Notes under the pieces: model-generated | What the model was told of the DNA's origin: nothing | Seen by the model: only the letters and a program-made list of their open reading frames with translations | Databases searched by the model: none | Shown: positions 8,377 through 16,127 of the stretch, piece by piece | Numbering within the stretch: position 1 is the first letter of the stretch | Layout of the letters: each line of letters begins with the position of its first letter | Program-made: the position numbers and the translations under genes | Source: Deltaproteobacteria bacterium | GTDB taxonomy: Bacteria > Myxococcota_A > UBA796 > SXON01 | DNA length: 64,000 nucleotides | Direction of reading: 5' to 3' | NCBI GenBank assembly: GCA_947484175.1 | Contig: CANKOI010000005.1 | Coordinates: forward strand, 16,319-80,318

Positions 8377-8664
8377 CTACGGCTTCGCTTTGATGATCGC
8401 CGTGAAGTCAGACCACTGCTCGACCTTGAACGCGCGGATCTCGCGGACGCTCGGCGGGAACCACGGGAGCGCCTTCAGCGCCATCAGCGCCGCGAACAGG
8501 TTCGCCATGTCGTCGCTGTCCACGGTGTACAGGCTGCCTTGCCGCCACTCGAAGCCAGGACGGGAGAGCACCTGGCCGATCTCGCGGTACGCGGCCGCCG
8601 GATCGCCCTTCGGGTGGTTGGCGACCGTGTCCTTGACGACGAGGTCGAACGCGACCGCGTACAT
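8377..8664 (-). CDS. vapD: VapD-family endoribonuclease (toxin)
   Basis: A 95-residue protein, the usual length for VapD. It begins MYAVAFDLVVKDTVANHP, with the family Asp at residue 7 in the first strand. It continues with GSLYTVDSDDMANLFAALM and ends VEQWSDFTAIIKAKP, all hallmark VapD segments. VapD proteins have a Cas2-like ferredoxin fold and cleave RNA; they act as toxins or stress ribonucleases. The ATG overlaps the stop of the DUF5397 gene (TGATG), the standard antitoxin-toxin order. There is no cas context here, so a CRISPR role is not suggested. Confidence 0.9.
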   Translation of the reverse strand: MYAVAFDLVVKDTVANHPKGDPAAAYREIGQVLSRPGFEWRQGSLYTVDSDDMANLFAALMALKALPWFPPSVREIRAFKVEQWSDFTAIIKAKP

Positions 8665-8960
8665 CAGTCGGCTTCGGGATGCCGGAGGACGATCGAGTAG
8701 AGCACGTCTACCTCTTCGCTCGTCTCGGGTACCAGCAGGTGAAGCACCGCATCGCCTTCCGGAAGCCGAGCTTCGACGCGTTGGACCTCGTAGACAGGGC
8801 CGAAGTCGCCGAAGCGGCGGTAGGACCCCACAAGATCCTCGGGGCTGGGAACGGCGGTGAGGGCGCGGGCGGGGATCACGGCTTTGATCTTACCGGCGTC
8901 GGCGGTGTGCGTCCACGACGGACCCGCGGTGGTGAACTGCCTGCCCGCCAAAGCGCCCAT
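8664..8960 (-). CDS. DUF5397-type antitoxin of VapD
   Basis: Translation from ATG 8960 gives 98 residues. The C-terminal two thirds fit the DUF5397 pattern: VGSYRRFGDFGPVYEVQRV, a stretch ending LLVPETSEEVDVLYS, then an acidic tail ending HPEAD. DUF5397 proteins are regularly encoded just upstream of vapD. The start is chosen by length and position; no strong ribosome site is visible. It presumably binds and neutralises VapD and may autoregulate the pair. Confidence 0.75.
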   Translation of the reverse strand: MGALAGRQFTTAGPSWTHTADAGKIKAVIPARALTAVPSPEDLVGSYRRFGDFGPVYEVQRVEARLPEGDAVLHLLVPETSEEVDVLYSIVLRHPEAD

Positions 8961-9025
8961 CTCGCCGCGCGATCGGGCGATGCTCGCAGCGCCGGTCACC
9001 CGACCCCGCACCCGCCCCACGTCGC

Positions 9026-10384
9026 TCACCGCAGCGCGGCCAATACGAGATCCGGGGTGACGATGTCGTCGCCAGATGCGCCCTGGCGGACCCAGAGCGC
9101 ATGGAGGATGCGCCGCCCGCGCACGAAGGGCGCGCCCGCGGCCCGGGCGCGCAGTTCCCCCCGCCACCTGGCTACATCGGGCCGCGTTGCCCACTTCGCC
9201 TCGCCGATCAGCACGCTCTCCCCGTCGAGGGACTCTGCGACCACGTCGAATTCCCGGGGACCCTCGGGGCCGCTTCCCCACCAGCGCGACGCCGGACCCC
9301 ACGCGGTTCCTCCGATGCCCAGCCGCGGAACCGACTCCCGCGCCAGCACCTCCCAAGCCTCGGCACAATGCTGAGGGAAGCCCTCGACCAGCCGAGCCTC
9401 GACGGGTTCGAGCAGGTCCCGCTGAAGGAGGGTGCGTGCGGGCTGCACGAAGCGGAACCAGAACGCGAGGAGGGGGTCGTCGATACGGTAGAGCGTTCGC
9501 TTGGACGATCGTTCGTCCTCCCCGAACGGGGTGTCCTTCCGGAGGTAGCCGAGCTCGATAAGGTTCGAAAGCGGGCGCGTCAACGAGCCCGCCGGCTTCC
9601 CCATGCGCGCCGCGATCTCGGAGAGTCGGTTGCACCCGGCACCCACGAGCGCCAGGAGTGAGGACGCCTGGCTGGCGCTCCGCATGTCGTCCAGCAACAG
9701 GCCCTCCGGCTCGTCGTGGAGCACTCCGTGACGATGCAGCACAAGGTCTCGGATGGACTCCTGCAGCGACGCATACCGGCTGGCGAGCTCCCAATAGCGG
9801 GGCACGCCACCCCACACCGCCCAGGCTTCCACGGCCGCCGCCCCTCGCACTCCGAGGGCATCGCAGATCCACCCGGGCTTCAGCGGCGCGAGACGTATGA
9901 TTTCCTGAGCTCGTCCGAACAGCGGAGCGCTCCGATCGAGGGCCAGCCCTTGCATCATGCGTTGCGACGACCCACACAGCACGAAGCGAAGGCGCCGCGG
10001 GCCAGGTAGATCGAGGTGCCGCTGGAGCACACTCGGGAGTTCCGGCGCGGAAGAGACGAGGTAGGGGAACTCGTCGAGCACGACGTTGAGGCGCTCTACA
10101 CGAGCTTCGAGCGACGTGAACAGGGCGTCCCATGATGGATACCGTGCGGCGTCGAACTCCGGCACCACTCGGGAGAGCTCGGAGGCCAACGCTTGTATCT
10201 GGAGGGGCGCGTCCCGCTCGTCCGCGAGGGAGTAGGCATCACCCTCCCCGCACATTCGCTGAACCAAGGTGGATTTTCCGCATCGACGGCGCCCGTAGAC
10301 TACCGCCAGCCGAGAGTCATCCCCGCCCATGAACCGCCGGAGCCGGCGCTGCTCGTCCAGTCGATCGAGAAAAGGAATGGCCAC
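9026..10384 (-). CDS. AAA-family ATPase with C-terminal DUF234 nuclease-like domain
   Basis: A 452-residue protein from GTG 10384. Walker A is VVYGRRRCGKSTL (about residue 32) and Walker B is LNVVLDEFPYL (about 104). A winged-helix-like region (LVGAGCNRLSEIAARMG, about 250) and a C-terminal DUF234 part follow. The latter contains EFDVVAESLDGESVLIGEAKW, resembling the PD-(D/E)xK nuclease core (D, then GExKW). Such ATPases are common in archaea and sporadic in bacteria, often on mobile or plasmid-derived DNA; their role is unknown. The neighbouring VapD module supports an accessory region. The promoter appears to place transcription start at or next to the GTG. Confidence 0.8.
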   Translation of the reverse strand: MAIPFLDRLDEQRRLRRFMGGDDSRLAVVYGRRRCGKSTLVQRMCGEGDAYSLADERDAPLQIQALASELSRVVPEFDAARYPSWDALFTSLEARVERLNVVLDEFPYLVSSAPELPSVLQRHLDLPGPRRLRFVLCGSSQRMMQGLALDRSAPLFGRAQEIIRLAPLKPGWICDALGVRGAAAVEAWAVWGGVPRYWELASRYASLQESIRDLVLHRHGVLHDEPEGLLLDDMRSASQASSLLALVGAGCNRLSEIAARMGKPAGSLTRPLSNLIELGYLRKDTPFGEDERSSKRTLYRIDDPLLAFWFRFVQPARTLLQRDLLEPVEARLVEGFPQHCAEAWEVLARESVPRLGIGGTAWGPASRWWGSGPEGPREFDVVAESLDGESVLIGEAKWATRPDVARWRGELRARAAGAPFVRGRRILHALWVRQGASGDDIVTPDLVLAALR

Positions 10385-10387
10385 TCG

Positions 10388-10408
10388 ATCATGTATCTAC
10401 AACATGAT
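10388..10408. promoter_or_regulatory. Inverted repeat over the ATPase promoter
   Basis: ATCATGT (10388-10394) and ACATGAT (10402-10408) are perfect inverse complements separated by 7 bases. The site covers the proposed -10 and part of the spacer, so a bound protein would block transcription of the ATPase gene. The binding protein is unknown. Confidence 0.4.
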
Positions 10409-10417
10409 GTTCGTCAA
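10390..10417 (-). promoter_or_regulatory. Candidate promoter of the AAA ATPase gene, leaderless type
   Basis: On the minus strand TTGACG (10412-10417), a 16-bp spacer and TACATG (10390-10395) are followed five bases later by GTG 10384. A start point six or seven bases after the -10 would fall on the start codon, giving a leaderless mRNA. The -10 match is modest. Confidence 0.35.
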
Positions 10418-10470
10418 GCATGTTTGCAGGAAGAGGCTGCGAGGACGGACAGCGCGGCCAGCGCCCGTTG

Positions 10471-10487
10471 GTCTACACATCGTAGAC
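10471..10487. promoter_or_regulatory. Inverted repeat GTCTAC-N5-GTAGAC
   Basis: A perfect 6-bp inverted repeat with 5-base spacer lies midway between the divergent ATPase gene and the alpha-2-macroglobulin gene (start 10581). It could be an operator for the latter; no clear -35/-10 pair was found beside it. The rest of 10409-10580 shows nothing recognisable. Confidence 0.3.
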
Positions 10488-10580
10488 GACCCCGCTCCCG
10501 ATTATCGCAGAAGCCATCGGAAAGGCGCCTTCCCGCTGGCCCGCCGCTTGCTACTCTCCCGATCGAGCCCGAGAGTCCCC

Positions 10581-13500
10581 ATGCGTTCGACTGTTCCTGC
10601 CGCCCTGATCGCGGCGCTTGTCCTCGGCGCGCTGGCGTTGCCCGCCTGCACCTGCAACGAGGCCTTGGAGCCACAGGAGTCGTTCTCCGAGGCGGTTCCC
10701 GAAGTCGTGAGCGCCTACACCTCGGGCCTCGTGAGCCGCAAGTCGCCGATCACGGTGCAGCTTGCGCAGGCCAGCACGGCGTTCAGCGCCGTCGGGGCGC
10801 CCGCAGAGGGCATCTTCACCGTGAGCCCGCAGGTGGAGGGAGCGGCGGTGTGGACGAGCAGCACCGAGCTCACGTTCACCCCCGGCGCCGACCTGAAGCC
10901 GGGCGAAACCTACAACGTCGGCGTGAACCTGCCCGTGGCGCTCCCCGGTGTGGCCAAAGCCCATCCCTTCTCGTTTCGCTTCACCGTCGTCCAGCCCGAC
11001 TTCTCCGGCGAGCTGCTGGGGCTCGCGGCCGAGGGAGATGCGGGAAAGCAGACCTTCTCCGGACGCCTCGATCTGGCCGATGTGGCCGACCCCGGCGACG
11101 TGGAAAAGCTGTTGACCGCCGCGCACAACGCAGACGCCCTCAGCGTGGACTGGAGCCACGACGAAGACGGCCGCGCCCACCGCTACACCGTCCGCGGAAT
11201 CCAGCGCGTGGCCGACGACAGCACGCTCACCCTCTCGTTCGATGGCGCTTCGCTCGGCGTGCCGCGAACGGAAGTCGAAGAAGTGACGGTCCCGGGGCTC
11301 AACAAGTTCCTGGTGAACTCTGTCCGCGCGGAGACGGTGGGGGAGCGCCACATCGAGCTTCGTTTCAGCGACCCGCTGTTGGAGAAGCAGGACCTGCGCG
11401 GGCTCATTCAGGTGGAGGGACACACCGACTTGCAGCTCGCCCGCGAAGGGAGCGTGGTGCGCGTGTACGCCACAGGGGGTTGGCGGGACAGCGAAACGGT
11501 GATCGTGAGCGGGGTCAAAAACACCGGCGGCTTCGTGCTGAAGGCCGAGCACCGCACGGTGGTGAGCTTCGCGCCGCTCCAGCCGAGCGTCCGATTCGTG
11601 GGCGACGGCGTGATCCTCCCGACCACCGCCAACCTCACCATCCCGGTTGAGGCCACCAACGTGCGCGCCATCGAGGTGGAGGCCACGCGGGTGTACGCCG
11701 CAAACGTGCCGCAGTTCCTCCAAGTCAGCACGCTCGCGGAGAGCACCGAGATGCGGCGCGTGGGCAAGGTGGTGTGGAAATCACGGGTGGAGCTGCCGAG
11801 CGGGGCGGACAGCTACAACCGGGTGCAGCGCGTGGGGCTCGACCTCGCGCCGCTGGTGCGCGACAACCCAGGCGGTCTCTACCGAATCGCCGTGAAGTTC
11901 ACCCGCGCCGACATCCTGCTCGACTGTCCCGCGCAGAACTGGGACGACAAGGAATTGGCCGAGGGGCGGTGGGACGAACAAGTGTCCGCGCCGAGCTTCT
12001 GGGATTATTTCGAGGGCGAGGACGGCGAGGACGGCGAGGATGGCTGGTCGGCGTGGCAGCACCGCGACGACCCGTGCCGCCGGGCGTTTTACGTCCCGTC
12101 CTACGACCACGACCTGACGGTGTCGCGCAACGTGGTGGTTTCCGACTTGGGGCTCGTGGCCAAGCAGGGCGCGGACGACGTTTTGCGCGTGGTGGCCACG
12201 AACCTCGTGCGTGCCACCCCCACCGCGGGCGCCTCGCTCGACGTGCTCGACTACCAGCTCCAATCGCTGGCGAAGGGCACCACCGATCAGGACGGCCTCG
12301 CCACCGTGCGGCTGCCGGCCGGCTCCGCGCCCTTCGCGATCGTCGCCACCTCGGGCGCCGACCGCGGCTGGCTGCGGCTGGCCCGGTCGGCCGCGCTCGC
12401 CACCGCCCACTTCGACGTGAGCGGCGCCGAAGTGGTGGAGGGCCTCGAAGGCTTCCTGTACGGCGAACGGGGCATCTGGCGCCCCGGCGACGACATCTTC
12501 CTCACCTTCGTGCTGCGCGACACCGCCAACACCCTCCCGGCGGGCCACCCCGCCGAGTTTGAGCTGGTGAATCCGCGCGGGCAGGTGGTGGACCGCCGCA
12601 CCGTGACCGACCCGGTCGACGGGTTCTACCGCCTCACCACCCGCACCGCTGCCGACGCACCGACGGGCGCGTACACGGCTCGGGTGCGGGTCGGCGGCGC
12701 CCACTTCGAGAAATCGCTCCGCGTGGAAACGGTGGTGCCCAATCGCCTCAAGATCGAGCTCGACAACGCGGACATGGTGAAGAGCGCCGAGCTGGCGCTG
12801 CACAGCACGCTGAAGTCCCGCTGGCTGCACGGGGCGCCGGCGCCCGGATTCGCCGCGGACGTGGAGCTGCGTCTCGCCCCCAAAACGACCACCTTCCCCA
12901 AGTACGGGGAGTACGTTTTCGACAACCCGTTGGCCCAGTTCAGCTACGAAGCGGCGAAGGTGTGGGAGGGCGAGCTCGACGAGTCGGGCGTGGCCGTGGT
13001 GAACGCCGAAATCCCCGCCCCCGAAGGAGCCCCCGGCCTCTTGGCCGGCACCCTCCGAACACGGGTCTTCGAGCCCAGCGGCGCCTTCAGCGTAGACGAG
13101 AGCGAGCTGACGGTCTCCCCCCACCCCCGCTACGTGGGCCTGAAGTTGCCCAAGGGCGACGCCGCTCGCGGCATGCTGCTCACCGACATTCAGCAGCCCG
13201 CCACCCTCGTGCTGGTCGACGAAGCCGGCAAGCCGGTGCCCGAGGGCAAACTCGACGTCACGCTCTACAAACTCGACTGGCGCTGGTGGTGGGAGAAGAG
13301 CCCCGAGAACCTCGCGGAGTACGCCGAGGGCGCACATTTGCGTCCGCTGATGAACGGCACGGTGGACGTAAAGGACGGGAAAGCGACCTGGAACTTCGAG
13401 GTGAAATACCCCGACTGGGGCCGCTACCTGGTGTTGGCCAAGGACGCCCAGGGCGGCCACGCCGCCGGCCGCATCGTGTACATCGATTGGCCCGGTTGGG

Positions 13501-16127
13501 CGGGGCGCGCCGGGGCCGATCAGCCCGGTGGCGCCAGCGTTCTCTCGGTGAGCGCGGACAAGCCGAAGGCCGAAGTGGGCGAGTCCGTGACGCTCTCCTT
13601 CCCGATGGCGGCGAAGGCCCGCGCGCTGGTCAGCCTCGAGTCGGGCACCCACGTGCTGAAGATGGCCTGGGTGGAACCCACCGCGGGCAGCGCGACCAGC
13701 ACCTACACCTTCCCGGTCACCGGCGAGATGGCGCCCGGTGTGTACGCCAACGTGACCGTGCTCCAGCCTTGGTCGGACCGCGGCAACGACGCGCCGATCC
13801 GCATGTACGGGATCACCCCCATCGAGGTGATGGACAAGGCCACCCGGCTGGAGCCGAAGGCCACAATGGCTTCGGTGTTTGAGCCCGAATCCACCGCGCT
13901 CGTGAGTGTGTCGGAGGCCCAGGGCCGCCCGATGACGTACACCCTCGCGGTGGTGGACGAAGGCCTGCTGGGCCTCACCCGCTTCAAGACGCCCAACGCC
14001 TGGAGCACCTTCTACAGCCGCAAAGCCCTCGGCGTGCGCACCTGGGACCTGTTCGAGCTCGTGGCCGGTGCCTACGGCGGCGCCCTCGACGGCCTCGTGG
14101 CGATCGGCGGCGACGGTTCCGGCGGAGACGGACAGCCCCCGCAGGCCCAACGCTTCAAGCCGATGGTGCACTACGCCGGCCCCTTCCAACTCGCGGCGGG
14201 TGCGAGCGCCAAGCACGAGGTGCCTATCCCGCAGTACGTCGGCGAAGTGCGCGTGATGGTGGTGGCGGGCGCCGGTCAGGCCTATGGCGCCTTCGACCAC
14301 GCGGTGCCCGTCAAAAAGCCGCTCATGGTGCTCGCGAGCCTGCCCCGCCAGCTCGGCGTGGAGGAGGACGTAGACCTGCCCGTGTCGGTGTTCGCGCTCG
14401 ACCCCAAGCTCAAGGAGGTCACGCTCACCGTCGCCACCGAGGGCCCAGTGACGGTGGTGGGCGACAAGAAGCGCACGCTGAAGTTCACCACGATCGGCGA
14501 CAAGCTCGGGGTGTTCAAGTTGCACGTCGGCGCGACCGCGGGCGTGGCCAAGGTTCGAGTGACGGCGACCGGAGCGGGCGAGAAGGCCGTGCAGGAGGTG
14601 GAGATCGACGTGCGCCACCCCGGACGGCCCGAGTCGAGGGCCGTGGCGCAGGTCCTGAAGCCAGGAGGGAGCTGGAACGTTTCGCTCGAGCTCCCCGGCG
14701 TTCCCGGCACGAACGACGCGGTTCTGGAGCTCAGCGCGATGCCGCCGCTCGACCTCGGCAGGCGGCTGCCCGAGCTGCTGCGCTACCCGCACGGCTGCAT
14801 CGAACAGACGACCAGCGCCGTCTTCCCCCAGCTCTACCTCACCAAGCTGGAAACCCTCTCGGGCCCGGAAACCCGCAAGGTGGAGACGAACGTGCGCGCC
14901 GGCCTCACACGGCTGCGCTCCTTTCAGAACGGCGATGGCGGCTTCGGCTACTGGCCCGGCACGCCCAGCGATGGGTGGGGAACTACGTACGCCGGCCACT
15001 TCCTGCTCGAAGCGGAGCGGGCCGGCCACCCCGCTCCCGCCGGCGTGAAGTCTGCGTGGGTGAAGTACCAGCAGCAGCGTGCGCAGCGGTGGGTGAAGGA
15101 GGGGGAGGACTCCGACCTCGACCAGGCCTACCGACTGTACACGCTGGCTCTCGCCAGCAAGGCCGACGTGGCGGCGATGAACCGCCTCAAAGAAACCCGG
15201 CTCGGCACCGCCGCCCGCTGGCGCCTCGCCGCCGCCTACGCGCTCGCCGGGCAGGAAAAGACCGGCAAGGCGCTCCTCAAGGGCGCCGAAACCAAGGTGG
15301 ACCGCCCCCGCGGCCTCTCCGGCACCTACGGCTCCACCCTCCGCGACGAGGCGATGGTGCTCGAAGCGGCCACCCTCCTCGGCGAGAGCGCGCGCGCCAG
15401 CAAGCTCGCCGAAACGGTGTCGGCCGGCCTCACCGCGGAGACATGGCTGAGCACGCAGGAGACGGCCTACTCCCTCGTGGCGCTGGCCCGCTTCGCTACC
15501 AGCGGGCAGGCAGGCGTCCTCTCGGGCGCGTCGTGGAAGCTCGACAAGGGAGCCAGCGTCAAGGTGGACGCGACGACCGCGTTGGTACGGATTCCGCTCC
15601 CCGTGGGGCAGGCCGGTCGGCCCGCGCTCACCGTGCAGAACGGCGGCAAGGGGGTGCTGTACGCCCGCGCCGTGACCACCGGCACTCCGGCCCTCGGGAA
15701 GGAGACCGCGGCGGCGTCGGGCCTCGCGCTCTCGGTGAGTTGGCTCTCGCCCACCGGGGAGTCCGTCGGGGTGACCCAACTGGAGCACGGCACCGATCTG
15801 GTGGCCCATGTCACGGTCAAAAACACCACCGACCGGAGGCTCCCCGAGCTCGCGCTGAGCGAGCTGTTCCCCACCGGCTGGCAAATCAACGGCGTGTCCC
15901 CAGGCGCGGGCCCCGGCTACGACTACCGCGACGTTCGGGACGACCGGGTGTACACCTACTTCGACCTCGACGCGGGCGCTTCGGTGGAGTTCGACGTACC
16001 CGTGAACGCCACCTACGCCGGCCGTTACTACCTTCCCGCGGTGGTGGTGGAGGCGATGTACGACGCGAGCCTCGTGGCCCGCGAGCCTGGGCAGTGGGTG
16101 ACGGTCTTGGCGCAGCCGGAGGGCTGA
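10581..16127 (+). CDS. yfhM: Bacterial alpha-2-macroglobulin lipoprotein
   Basis: An 1848-residue protein from ATG 10581. The signal peptide ends in lipobox LALPAC, so it should be anchored in the periplasm. It has the multi-domain alpha-2-macroglobulin layout: an N-terminal Ig-like series, a central bait-region part, and the thioester domain with YPHGCIEQTTS at about residue 1402, in which Cys1406 and Gln1409 form the thioester that traps proteases. An alpha-6/6 barrel (GGFGYWPG and after) and a receptor-binding-like C-terminus follow. An acidic triple repeat GEDGEDGEDG lies at about 479. The stop overlaps the start of PBP1C (TGATG), the known yfhM-pbpC pairing: the inhibitor protects the cell from host or rival proteases while PBP1C repairs murein. 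Confidence 0.93.
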   Translation: MRSTVPAALIAALVLGALALPACTCNEALEPQESFSEAVPEVVSAYTSGLVSRKSPITVQLAQASTAFSAVGAPAEGIFTVSPQVEGAAVWTSSTELTFTPGADLKPGETYNVGVNLPVALPGVAKAHPFSFRFTVVQPDFSGELLGLAAEGDAGKQTFSGRLDLADVADPGDVEKLLTAAHNADALSVDWSHDEDGRAHRYTVRGIQRVADDSTLTLSFDGASLGVPRTEVEEVTVPGLNKFLVNSVRAETVGERHIELRFSDPLLEKQDLRGLIQVEGHTDLQLAREGSVVRVYATGGWRDSETVIVSGVKNTGGFVLKAEHRTVVSFAPLQPSVRFVGDGVILPTTANLTIPVEATNVRAIEVEATRVYAANVPQFLQVSTLAESTEMRRVGKVVWKSRVELPSGADSYNRVQRVGLDLAPLVRDNPGGLYRIAVKFTRADILLDCPAQNWDDKELAEGRWDEQVSAPSFWDYFEGEDGEDGEDGWSAWQHRDDPCRRAFYVPSYDHDLTVSRNVVVSDLGLVAKQGADDVLRVVATNLVRATPTAGASLDVLDYQLQSLAKGTTDQDGLATVRLPAGSAPFAIVATSGADRGWLRLARSAALATAHFDVSGAEVVEGLEGFLYGERGIWRPGDDIFLTFVLRDTANTLPAGHPAEFELVNPRGQVVDRRTVTDPVDGFYRLTTRTAADAPTGAYTARVRVGGAHFEKSLRVETVVPNRLKIELDNADMVKSAELALHSTLKSRWLHGAPAPGFAADVELRLAPKTTTFPKYGEYVFDNPLAQFSYEAAKVWEGELDESGVAVVNAEIPAPEGAPGLLAGTLRTRVFEPSGAFSVDESELTVSPHPRYVGLKLPKGDAARGMLLTDIQQPATLVLVDEAGKPVPEGKLDVTLYKLDWRWWWEKSPENLAEYAEGAHLRPLMNGTVDVKDGKATWNFEVKYPDWGRYLVLAKDAQGGHAAGRIVYIDWPGWAGRAGADQPGGASVLSVSADKPKAEVGESVTLSFPMAAKARALVSLESGTHVLKMAWVEPTAGSATSTYTFPVTGEMAPGVYANVTVLQPWSDRGNDAPIRMYGITPIEVMDKATRLEPKATMASVFEPESTALVSVSEAQGRPMTYTLAVVDEGLLGLTRFKTPNAWSTFYSRKALGVRTWDLFELVAGAYGGALDGLVAIGGDGSGGDGQPPQAQRFKPMVHYAGPFQLAAGASAKHEVPIPQYVGEVRVMVVAGAGQAYGAFDHAVPVKKPLMVLASLPRQLGVEEDVDLPVSVFALDPKLKEVTLTVATEGPVTVVGDKKRTLKFTTIGDKLGVFKLHVGATAGVAKVRVTATGAGEKAVQEVEIDVRHPGRPESRAVAQVLKPGGSWNVSLELPGVPGTNDAVLELSAMPPLDLGRRLPELLRYPHGCIEQTTSAVFPQLYLTKLETLSGPETRKVETNVRAGLTRLRSFQNGDGGFGYWPGTPSDGWGTTYAGHFLLEAERAGHPAPAGVKSAWVKYQQQRAQRWVKEGEDSDLDQAYRLYTLALASKADVAAMNRLKETRLGTAARWRLAAAYALAGQEKTGKALLKGAETKVDRPRGLSGTYGSTLRDEAMVLEAATLLGESARASKLAETVSAGLTAETWLSTQETAYSLVALARFATSGQAGVLSGASWKLDKGASVKVDATTALVRIPLPVGQAGRPALTVQNGGKGVLYARAVTTGTPALGKETAAASGLALSVSWLSPTGESVGVTQLEHGTDLVAHVTVKNTTDRRLPELALSELFPTGWQINGVSPGAGPGYDYRDVRDDRVYTYFDLDAGASVEFDVPVNATYAGRYYLPAVVVEAMYDASLVAREPGQWVTVLAQPEG

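Noticed and set aside
14975..16126. N-terminal extension of PBP1C inside the alpha-2-macroglobulin gene
   Set aside because: The extension is out of frame with the real A2M product and Arg/Gly-rich; TGATG at 16125-16129 and the membrane anchor define the start.
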